From a virus, in IMG/VR virus record IMGVR_UViG_3300018036_000017, positions 1 to 47,437 of that record: a DNA stretch of 47,437 bases; one strand, given 5' to 3'. Numbering within the stretch: position 1 is the first letter of the stretch; every line of letters starts with the position of its first letter. Shown here one piece after another: positions 1-10,400 of this stretch. The translations under genes and the position numbers were made by a program. The notes beneath the pieces are model-generated. The model saw only the letters and a list, made by a program, of their open reading frames with translations, was not told the DNA's origin and did no database searches.

Positions 1-114
1 AGCATTGATTATAAACAGCCTTTTGAAAACGGTATAGTGAAAATATGGTTCTCATATCACTCTAAACATTGCCTTATCGGGGAAATCTCTACTGATGCAA
101 ACTCTACTATATGA
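1..114 (+). CDS. 3' end of an unidentified gene (partial)
   Basis: An open frame enters from the left edge and ends at TGA 112-114 after 37 codons. The visible C-terminus is polar with aromatic residues and shows no recognisable motif. It overlaps the next gene by 20 nt, as do many neighbours here, which supports it being a real gene end. Its function cannot be judged from this fragment. Confidence 0.5.
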   Translation, partial: SIDYKQPFENGIVKIWFSYHSKHCLIGEISTDANSTI

Positions 115-667
115 ACAAGCTCTGAATACATACAAAGCCATTCATGGCACAGAACCAGAGCACAAACCATATAAAGATGCATCTCATGCCCCCTTCAGGG
201 GCATTGATCCAGAACTAGTAAAAGAACTCATTGATGAGAGAGAAGTAAACAAATTCCTAAGAGAATGGAGAACCCAAAATACTCCAAAAGAAATCTCTAC
301 CTTTTGCTTTGTTAACAAAACTTACTTCGTTACTCTGATCAAAGATAACTTCACTAGAATACAATGCCTCGAAACAGGTGATCTCAAATTACAGAAAACT
401 GATACATTGAAACCTGTTATACCAGCACCTGGTCAAGCTGACCTGCTAAAGAATGCTGTTTCTATTACCCACTCAGACTCGATAAACCTATATACAAAAG
501 ATGCCTTAGTACAACATACAGATGTACCAAACTCAATAGGCCATATTATGAGACCTTTTCAACAAGAGAAGACTAACCCTAATGGTATCGCAATGGGATT
601 TATTTATTGGGCTGATGACTATGGTTTGTCTAGTATAGTACCCATTTCAAAGGTAACACTCATATAG
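95..667 (+). CDS. hypothetical protein, 190 aa
   Basis: I do not recognise this protein. It is soluble-looking, with no signal peptide or membrane segment, and has a polar Glu/Lys-rich first third and a more hydrophobic C-terminal third. The start ATG at 95 follows a purine-rich GGGGAA (79-84) and lies inside the end of the preceding gene, so the two are probably translated from one message. A strong terminator begins 7 nt after its stop, making it the last gene of the unit that enters from the left. Confidence 0.7.
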   Translation: MQTLLYEQALNTYKAIHGTEPEHKPYKDASHAPFRGIDPELVKELIDEREVNKFLREWRTQNTPKEISTFCFVNKTYFVTLIKDNFTRIQCLETGDLKLQKTDTLKPVIPAPGQADLLKNAVSITHSDSINLYTKDALVQHTDVPNSIGHIMRPFQQEKTNPNGIAMGFIYWADDYGLSSIVPISKVTLI

Positions 668-673
668 ACTTAC

Positions 674-698
674 AAGACCCTTCGGGGTCTTTTTTTTT
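674..698 (+). terminator. rho-independent terminator with UUCG loop
   Basis: A 7-bp stem AAGACCC/GGGTCTT (674-680 with 685-691) encloses a TTCG tetraloop and runs into a T-tract to 698. It ends the unit carrying the 95-667 gene and insulates it from the virion-like block that follows. Confidence 0.9.
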
Positions 699-872
699 GC
701 CCTAGCAACTGTTCAAAAATAAAAATCAAAATCCTTGATCATTTTCTCTGTGGGTTTAATATATTTTGTACTTTATTTATATTCTGCACTAAGGCTATAA
801 AAAGAACAGTGTCCTGCACTGAGTCTTACAGACAAGGTGCATTGACAACTGAAAAAGTGGTAGGGTATAGCA

Positions 873-1448
873 TTGAAAAGCATATTGGACATAAGCTTGA
901 GTAGCTTTAATGGTTATCCTGTCAAAGGGCTTTCATCTTTTGAATTTCAGAAGATGGTCAGTACAGGAATCTCTCTGGGTTATTCGAGTTGGCTTAAGAC
1001 AGTGGTGTTAGCTACAAAGGGAGAGGGTTTAGTGGGTTTAAGTGGAACTATACAGGGTCAGTTTATAGTACCTTTAAGCCTAGATGTTGTGATAGGTAGC
1101 TTTGTGAGTAATGGTATACAGGGAGTATTGGCCAAGGACTTAGCTTTATCTTTAACAATGGGTATAAAGGGTTCTTATAGTCTTGGTGGTATATCTTCAG
1201 GTTTGGGAGTAGGGGCATTTACAGGAACGGGTTTAAACTTAGTTTGCGACTTAGGGAGTTTGCAAGTTTTGTTAAATAGTTCGTTAAAGGGAGAGGGTAT
1301 AATTTTCTCTGAGAAGATTTGTTTTGGTATAGCTCAAGGTATCTACAGCTTACTGAAGCTTGGTCAGGTATTATCGGGAGTGGTAATAGGAGTACCGAGT
1401 CAGCCATCTTCTCCAGCTTCTTTACCGATACAGGCTTTACTTTATTAG
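873..1448 (+). CDS. Gly/Ser/Leu-rich protein, 191 aa, probable virion component
   Basis: The only plausible start is TTG at 873, placed 6 nt after TAGGGT (861-866); an in-frame stop at 861 excludes longer forms. The protein is almost free of charge and rich in Gly, Ser, Leu and Val. It appears to contain three loosely repeated units of about 50 residues in which a short helix-like stretch is followed by a Gly-rich turn and strand (around residues 20-65, 68-112 and 118-170). The stop codon overlaps the ribosome-binding site of the 3007-aa gene 9 nt downstream, so the two are likely coupled. Its DNA has the same extreme G-over-C skew as the start of that gene. A structural role is inferred from position and composition only. 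Confidence 0.6.
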   Translation: MKSILDISLSSFNGYPVKGLSSFEFQKMVSTGISLGYSSWLKTVVLATKGEGLVGLSGTIQGQFIVPLSLDVVIGSFVSNGIQGVLAKDLALSLTMGIKGSYSLGGISSGLGVGAFTGTGLNLVCDLGSLQVLLNSSLKGEGIIFSEKICFGIAQGIYSLLKLGQVLSGVVIGVPSQPSSPASLPIQALLY

Positions 1449-1457
1449 GAAAACATA

Positions 1458-4400
1458 ATGAGCAAGATCATATTAGATGTACGCAGTGGTGACGACAATA
1501 GTCCTTCAACTTCTCTGGCTTTAAGGAGTTTAGACAATTCATATAAGGATGGTTTATTAAAGGGTCGAGAGGATTATTTCATAGGTGGAGATTTAGGAGA
1601 CATTTTATATATAAGTGCAGGAGATGGGGAGATAGGGGTAGAGAGTCGGGATATATCTTTTACATATCTTTATGCAGTTGGAGAGAAGCATTATTATGGT
1701 ACGGGTTTGAGGGATGGTCTTGTATCGGAAGTGTTTGATGATTTGGGTAGTAGTTTAAGGTTATTGTATAGGGGTACAGTAGTAGAGAGTGACAGATCAG
1801 ATTTAGATGTTGGTTTAGGTTTAGTGGGTTTAGGTTTTTGGTGGACTAGAAATGACATAGAGCGTTCTAGGTATTATTGGTCAGGGAGTAGTTGGTCATT
1901 ATTGATGGGAACAGAGGGAGAGAGTATAGGAGTAGTTGGTGATGATTTGGGGGTTGTGGGCTTAGAGGGTCGATTAATTTTAGGTGGAGAGAGTTATGAG
2001 ATAGGTGGTTTAGAGATCCCTTTAATAAGTGATGGTGGTGAGATTCCAGAGGGAGTAGAGGGGGTGGTATATACACCCTCTGGAGAGTTGGGAGTAGTGG
2101 GTCATTTAGGAGAGGAAGTGATTTACTTAAGGCAAGAGGGTTTAGAGGAAAAGGGTAGTTTGGTAAGTCGAGGTTCATATTTATCTCCTTGTCCTTCGGT
2201 GATAGAGACACCTTTATTGAGAGATGGTGATAGGGGTTATATGGAGGTTATTCGGGTTTTAGATTTTAGTGAGGAGATAGAGAGGGGAGTTGTGGAGTTA
2301 TTGGAAGATGGTCGAATAAGCTATGGTGCAATAGAATCAGAGGGTTTATCTTATGATGGTTTAGTATTGGGTCACAGTGGTTTGGACTTAGTGGGTTATG
2401 ATTTAGGTCAGGTGGTAGGTTCAGTGGATATACCATTAGATTTTGTACCTGATGGTAGTGGTGTAGAGCCTAGTGGTGTAGAGCCTAGTGGTTTTGAGAG
2501 TGATGGTAGTAGGTTAGTTTTATCTTACAGTGAGAAGCGTTATTGGGTGGGTATAGGCTCTGAGTTATTGGAGTGTTTATTTGTTAAAGATTTGCCTAAG
2601 GTGTTGGATAGGAATGTGGGTTATATATTAGGCAGTCGGGTATATTTAGCGAGTAGTTGGTCTAAGTTAGTCTCGACAGAGGGTCATAAGTTATATGGTG
2701 GTCGTGTAGGTTGTTTAGGTGGAGTTTATGCCAGCCAATTAAGTGAGAAGAATTGGTTAGTGGAGAGTGGTAGTTTTAGGCTAACAAATGGTGATGTTTG
2801 TGATTTCACTAGGTCAGGTGTTGTTGGTAGTGATGGGGTTGATTTCATAGGTGGTCATATTTTAATCAAAGAGGGTTATGAGGTATCTTATCCATCTACA
2901 GAGTCAGAGCGTATTTTGTTAAAGGGATTGGGTTTAATGCCAGGTGGCCATAATGGTTTATATATGAACCTGCTAGGCAGTACAGTTAAGGGTTATGAGA
3001 GATATGATTCAGAGTCTATTGGTGTTGTGAATGATGTATCTACGCAGCAGTTTTTGAATTTCCGACCTAGACAAGACTTAGGTGGTTATAGTGATGGTGG
3101 TTATTACAAGGCTGGTGAGAACAAGTTAATAGAGGGAGAGGACTATCGAGTAAACAGTTTAGGTTTTGATTGGATAGGTTCAGGTTCTTTGAGAGGTTCA
3201 GTAAGAGAGCCTTTATCTACAATCAACTTGGACTATGGTGTAATTGAGGGCAGTACGAGTTTAAAAGTAAAGAGTGACTTTGGAGATGCAGGGTTTACAG
3301 AAGATACTTTTACAGAGGGTGTTGACTATGACATAAGGCAAGGAGTTCTGAGATTAAAGAAAGATCTTGGTTCAGAGGTAGCTCGAGGTTATTCATTAAC
3401 AAACTTAGGCTCTGGCCTTTATTCTCTTTTAGGTGATTCTTCTTTAATTAGGGCAGGTGACTTTATATCTTGGGGCAGCTTTTATGTAAAAGTAGAAAGT
3501 GTGATGGGTGGTGGTCAGTTTACTTTAAGTTCATCAGACTTAGTGAGTGGAGAGGGTATATGGTCTTGTTTGAGAGGTTATAGGGAAGGTTTAGTTGAGG
3601 GAGAGACACCAGACTTGACTAGGTTATCGGGAGAGGTCTTGAAGTCCTATTCAGCGAGTGATGATGTTGAGGTTTATAAGGTTTACTCTACTTTGAGACT
3701 AGACGAGGTGAGAGACTTTAAATCTAAGCTGTTAATAAGGAGTGGAGAGCAAGATTGTCCTTTAGTGGTTTTGCGAGAGGAGAATGTGGAAAAGACACCT
3801 TACTACAATTATGATGTAGAAGACGTTCATATATTGTCAGACTCTTATAGGCTTAGGGTAGATGGTGTTGATTATAGAGATGGAGTTTCTGTAGACAATC
3901 TTAGGTTTATTACTAGCTCTGGCAGGTTTGTTTTTCAGGAGTGGGATGGCGAGACTTGGTTTGAATCAGATTGGGTGACATCAGATGTAATCTTAATAAG
4001 AGAGCCTAGAGAAAACTTAGAGGATATTGCAGAGGTCAGTTTATCTGGAGATGATCTTAGTTCACCTTTTGCAAGTCTTGATTCTTTCTTGGTTCAGACT
4101 TTGGGTGTGAGCTTTAATCCAACGAGTGGTTCTATAAGTTTCAGTGAGCCTTTGGATTCTGGTATTGGTCTTGAGGTTTTGTATACAAGTCTTGATGGTG
4201 AAGATTTGATTGAGACATTGGTTTTTTATGTTTCGGGAGAGGAAGCCGTTAGGCAATCAGACAAGAGATACACATTCAATTCTGAGGGTCGAGATGTAGA
4301 GTTTGATCTAAGTCCATCTATTTATATAGACAGTCGTAAGCTTAGAAGTTTTGAATACACCTTTACAGGCTCTCAGATTACCTTTAGAGAGCCTGTAAGT

Positions 4401-7400
4401 CTTGAGTCTAAGGTCAAGGTGTCTTATGGTGTAAAAAGTTCGATAGGGGGCGAACAGGCGGTTCGTCTTTCGGGTTCGATTTTATCATCTAAGTTTAAGA
4501 TTGACCAAGGCACAAATACAATCCTAACACCTGTGGACTTAACAGGAGAGATTGAGTCAGGGGATTTGATCAAAGTAGGTCTTGAGTGGTTTGAGGTTTC
4601 ATCAGTTTCATCATCCGAGATCACAACAACTTTGCCTTGTAGGTCTAATACAGAGGCAGGCAAGCTTTATAAGTTTATAGTACCTCTATTGACCTATGAC
4701 TCTGTGGACAGACAAAACGCATTTATTTCCTTAGTGGGCTGTGAGCTTCGCTCTAAGCCTAAGAGTCCAGAGTTTACAATCAAAGGAGACTTTGTTTCTT
4801 ACTTTAAGCCTCAAACTCTGATGAGAGTAGAGGGTGTTTTGTATGAGGTGCTACAATCAACACTGACCGAAGATGGTTATACCTTGATCACTATACAAGG
4901 ATTTAGTTTTGGTCACAGTTTTACTTCTGACGCATCTTCTTTGATTGTATCATACAGACCTATATTGGAAGAGGGAGAGAAGAATTTGCCTGTTTCAACA
5001 GGTGTTATCTCTGAATACCCTTATGTCCTCATTAAATATGATCATTTGAAGGGTTATGGTTACGAGTTATCAGAGGGCAAGGACTACAAGATAGACTTAG
5101 AGACAGGTTTAGTGATTCTCGTAGGCTTAGGGGTTTCAGAGTCTACAAGCTATTATTTCTTACATACTGCTTTAACAAGTTTGAACCCTATCTATTTAGC
5201 TGGTGGTCGTGCAAGTTACCCAAGTTATGAGATTAGCTACAAGGCTTCTAAGCAGCCTTCTGAGTATAAAGGTTTAAACTTAGAGACTAGTTGTTTTGTA
5301 TATGCACCAGACACCTTTAACATAAGGGTTGTTGATGAGGATGTTTATGCAGGTGAAGTTGCAGGCAATTTAATCAAGAGAGTTCAATCCTCTAATGGGA
5401 ATGGTGCAAAGAGAACATTAAATGGTGCAGTGACCTATGGTAGTTCATTGAGTTTCTATGACATTCTTGCAGAAGATGTGGTGGCTCGATCTAGGGTACT
5501 GCTTTATGATGGATATGTCTCACCTCTTGAAGATATAATGTCTACGGCAACAGGAGATGTTGTAGGAGACAGAGATGGTCGATTTAAGTTTGACTTAATG
5601 AAAGCAGGTCATTGGGGCGGTGCTGGTTTAGAAGATCCTTTAACAAGGGAGATTCAGCCTAGATATGTCCTACAAGAGCTTCTTTATCCTTTAAACTCTG
5701 ATCTATATCCTAGTGCATTTGACTTAATTAAAGTTGATGATAAGACACCAGATGTTTCTACTCTTAAGAGTCTAATGGAGGATCAGAAGAAGCTTATCAT
5801 GAATGAGATGGATGATTATGTAATGACCTCTTGGGCTAGAAGCTTAGAGACAGACATTACTTTGCCTTATCCTCATTTGAGGTATGGTCATTTGCCTCAA
5901 TACCAGCAATCTTATGAGCCATCTATTTTCAGTAGGCTATTTCCCACTGAAACAGAAATTCAAACAGTGACTGTTCCAGGTGATCTTTATTCTGACAGAG
6001 ATGCCAAGACCACGAATGGTAGTGTAATAGCTTTTGCAGAGAACTTGTCTCTAGGCCAGATAACAAACTTGAGTTCTTTAACATTAAAGAAAAGACCTTC
6101 TCGCTTTAGGGTTATTTCATACTCTGCATATGGCTTTCCCGAGATTGATTTACAATCTAAGGGTCAGCCAACTTTTCTTGTATCAGCAGTAAGTCTTGAT
6201 GATTTTCCTTATTTGAATGGGCTTCCAGATACAGCTAGATTTATTTCAGAGGGTGGTTCTGTACCAGACATTACCACAGGAAACCCAGACTTTGTTTTTC
6301 AAGGTTTGAGTATAGGCACACATCTTTCTTTAAGTGTAGGAGATTTTATGCAGCCTATACTTGATGTTAGTGATATTTCAAGGCTAGATTCTGTGTTTGG
6401 TCTTGATGTACCACCTAAGCCTAGATTAGCTAAAGTCTCAAAGCTTCTTTCGGGGTGTTTGGTTGTTTTAGATGGCAATTCAGGAACTTTAGAGGTGGCT
6501 GGTGTTAGTCTTTCAGATGCAGAGATAGTTCTTGGAGACACTTTATCTGAAAACATAGATCAAGACTTGGATAGTGAGGAGAATCTGAATGTTTACAGAG
6601 TCGGTTCAGATGTGGGCTTGAAGTATAACACAGGTGAAATCATAGACATCTCTCTACCTAGCTTTGAAGACCCTAGCTTTCCTTGGAAAGAGATAGAAGA
6701 TCAGAATGTACCAAAGGGTCTTACAGCTTTAGAGGGCAAGGCTAGCTTTGTATATAATTCAGTAGACCCTTTTATATATCCAGCTTTACAAGGATTGCCT
6801 GTAAATGATGCAGGGGATTATAGCTTGCCTTATCTCAAGAGTCTTTCCGAGAGAGATGTACTAGCTGAAAACCAAAAGTTAATCCCTAGAGTTCTCCTTG
6901 AAGCAAGTAATAATGGAGTTTTAGAGTCAGTTTACCCAGATGATTTAAGAGATAACAGTGCTCTGATTGCATCTGGCTACCTAACTACAAGTGAAGATTT
7001 CTCTGTTGTTTCAGGAGATGCATTACAAAGTCCAAGACAGGGTGATTTGATCTTAATCAAGCCAGAGTCTTTGGGTGCAGGTAGTTCTGCTACAGGGATC
7101 TCTGAGTTGGCTTTGGTACAAGGTACGGATTTACTAATGCCTCATTTCCAATCTCCCACAGATGCAAACTCTTTTTCTTTAACAAATGTTTCAGTAGAGC
7201 TTGCATCAGATTTAGATAGAGGTGTGACAGTAAGAGAAAGGTTGATCTACAATAATTCAATATCTGCTTGGGATAGCTCAATTACAGATATTTTATTTGC
7301 AGGCTATGACAATATAGATTCAATACTCGATAAGATAACAACTGATGGTGGTACTTTAACAATCAAGATCCATGACTATTATGGTCCAGACTCTGTTTTT

Positions 7401-10400
7401 CAGATTGTTTTAACTTACGATGCTGGTTGGTTTATTAAAACAGTCAACAATGATGGTGTAGAAGTTTTTGCACAGAACATATCAGTGACAGGCTATACAG
7501 CTAACAGCATAGAGATAACACAATCTCAGATACCAAACATCTTGACTGTGGCAGAGGAAGTTAATTGGCCATCTAATGCTGCTTGGGAAACTTGGCTTTA
7601 CAACTCAGTAGCTTTATCTCATTTTTGGGGTGCAGTGATTGCATATAGATTCTTTACTCGACAAGGGTCTGAAAGAGTTGCAGAGATGGGCTTAGGCAAT
7701 AATTACCCTATAATCTACTTAGACTACAGGCTTGATGTTGAGTTTGGCTTAAGTAATTCTGACTATATTGATTCTAACAGGCTTGATTTTATATCTGATT
7801 TCGATTTCAACTCCTTACATTCAAACACAAATGAACAAACCTTGTTAGATGCAGGAGGTGGTCAGACATCTCTGAAAGTCACCTCTGTTTTTGAGATCCT
7901 TTCTTCTGGTGTTTTTGTTAAAGAAGAGTCGGGTGGTGGTTTTACTTTAATAGAGTCAGACATTAATACAAACACTAAGATGGGCTATGATCCTTACCTG
8001 TTTGATTCTGGGCTTATTGAGGTCATTGACTTAAATAGACTTAGGTTTAAATCTTTACACAACATATCTAGGTCTGACCTTCCTTTATCTTTATTTGTAG
8101 GCTCAGAGGTACAAGAGTCTGGTGAGATTTTATCAGGTACAGGTAGGTATGGTAAATACACATCAGTTTTAGCTCCATTTTCTTCTTTTAGAGGTTTCAT
8201 TCGAGAGATTTCTGAAGATTTAGGTAGCCTTGAGAATGTTCAGATAGGAGACTTAATTTATCTAGATAAAGGTCATGCCTCAGGAACACATAGAATAAGT
8301 TCAGTGGAGTTGGTAGATAACTCATCAACTTTTGCTGAATCTTTAACAAACAGTTCTATATTAGGTGCTGTATTCCCTACCATAACAAGTGTGTCTTATG
8401 ACTTAGGTGTAGCCAGAATAGAGACAGATATGGAAGACCTAAGTTTGCATTTCAATGATGCAGGCTATCGAGAGATTGTAATCTTATTGAATGACAATTA
8501 CCTTGTTGCCCCAAGTTCAGAGGTTCTAGGTGCTTATGACCAGACTTTCTCAACTTCTGCATTGAGATTGGAATATGATAGCCTAGATGGAAGCTCTTTC
8601 TTGGTAAGTTCTGACCCAGAGTATTTAGATGGGCAATCTTTGCTTCTTAGTTCGCTTCCAGCACTTTTAGACAGTGCTGGTCAGACCATTGCTGGTATTC
8701 ATAAGTTTTCATTTGATACCCTTAAGACTTCTTTAGTCAGCTCTTTGCATATTGTTGATGTAGAGGGTTCTTTTGACTACTCTTTACAAGTAGCTGGTGG
8801 TTTAACAGGTACTTCAAGTTCTCTTTCAAGCATATATGATGGTTTTATAGTTTCAGGTCTTTATACTTTGAGGGTTCTTTTTGGGGGTTCATGGTCTGCT
8901 TCTTTTGCTTCCATCTTAGATGGTGCAGGGAATGACTATGGTGAAGCCTTTATAACACCAGAGGACATTATAACATTCACAGTGAATAGTTATAGGGGTA
9001 TTTACTTAGACAATTCTTTCCCAGAATTATGGAGAGATTACAGAGGTACAGAGCCTGTTTTATTGGGTGACCCTACTTCACAAGTTAAGACTTTTTCTGA
9101 TTACACAGTGAGTGGCACTACAGGTTGGGTAGGTTATGAAGAAGTAGGTTTTGTAGTTCGTAGGCTTAGAAGATTTAGTGAATTATTTACAAGGCTTCAT
9201 ACTACTTTAACAGGCTTTAGATTCCTTTATGATGAAAGATATGGGATTGTTAGCCAGATAGACAGAGTGGGAGATTTAATAAGGTTAGCTTCTGTTGAGG
9301 ACTACTTTGATTATAGTGGTCAGGGTACTAACATAGGTCTCTTTACAGACACAGTATCTATCGGAGATATAGTAAGGTGTTTTGATGAAGAGGACAATGA
9401 AACTCTTAAGTTTAGAGTTTCAGAGGTAGACGACACCTACTTATTAGGTAAGGTCGTTTCGGGTTCTCTTTCAGACCTGCATTCTTACTTTAAAGTAGAG
9501 GTTAGGGATAGTTTAGTACCTGAAATACAGTCTTTTGAGAAGTTCATCTCACATGGCTTTGAAGAGGTGTATTCATCAGAGCCTGTAGATGGGATAAGTG
9601 TAGACCAAGTAAATGAGCTAACAGACACCAATGTAGATTTCAATCTTCTCTTAAATGCAGATGATCAAGAGTTATATTACTTGATCATAGATCCTCAAGG
9701 TTTGCTTCCGAACACTTTAGATGAGTATGGTCAGCCACCTTTAGGTGATGACTCACAGGGGGTGTTTGGTAGCCCTAGTCCTTTGGATGACAATAGAGGT
9801 GTTTATAAGATCACTTCATTTACAGCTAACTCTATATCTGTTGAGTTTTATGCAGGAGATGATAATCCAGAAGATTATTTCTTACCATTGGTTAATGGTG
9901 TGAGTTCAAATGAACTAAGGGTGACATCTGGTATTGAAAATGGAACTTACACAGCTAACCCTAATTCAATTCATCCATTCTCTTACAAGATATACAAGAG
10001 GAAGACCTATCTTAATGATTCTTTAGCAGCTCTTGTTTTCTTCTTTAGAGAGAGAACCTTATCTTGGGCTGATAAGATTAGGCAATTTAACTCTATACCT
10101 TTAGAAAGACAAACTTGGGCTTTATATGAAGCAGAAGATTTGATTGATAAGGTAGGGGTTAATGATAACACCCACCCTTCAAATGATTTGTTGATTTCGA
10201 CAATACTTGGAGATGGTTCATTCCCATTCAGTGATGATATGTTGTCTGTTCCAGACAGAAGATTGCTAGTAGAAGACCCTCAAATGCTTAATGAGGGTCA
10301 TACTTTAGTGACAGGTATGCCTTCACTGTTTAATTCTGGTCTTTCTATTATGGAAGCTAGAGAGAAGAGAAACAGGTGGATTAAGGTAAGGACTAATACT

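Noticed and set aside
720-805. A sigma-70 promoter before the 873 gene (TTGATC near 735 with an AT-rich box downstream; TATAAA at 796)
   Set aside because: Several equally weak combinations are possible in this AT-rich 170-nt gap, and none is at the distance seen for the other boxes, so I do not single one out. The rest of the gap shows only a 5-bp inverted repeat near 809-823.
1867-2211. A 114-codon leftward open frame inside the giant gene
   Set aside because: It exists because the plus strand is nearly free of C, which leaves few stops on the complement. It is Pro/Leu/His-rich nonsense and has no ribosome-binding site; the rightward frame is clearly coding.
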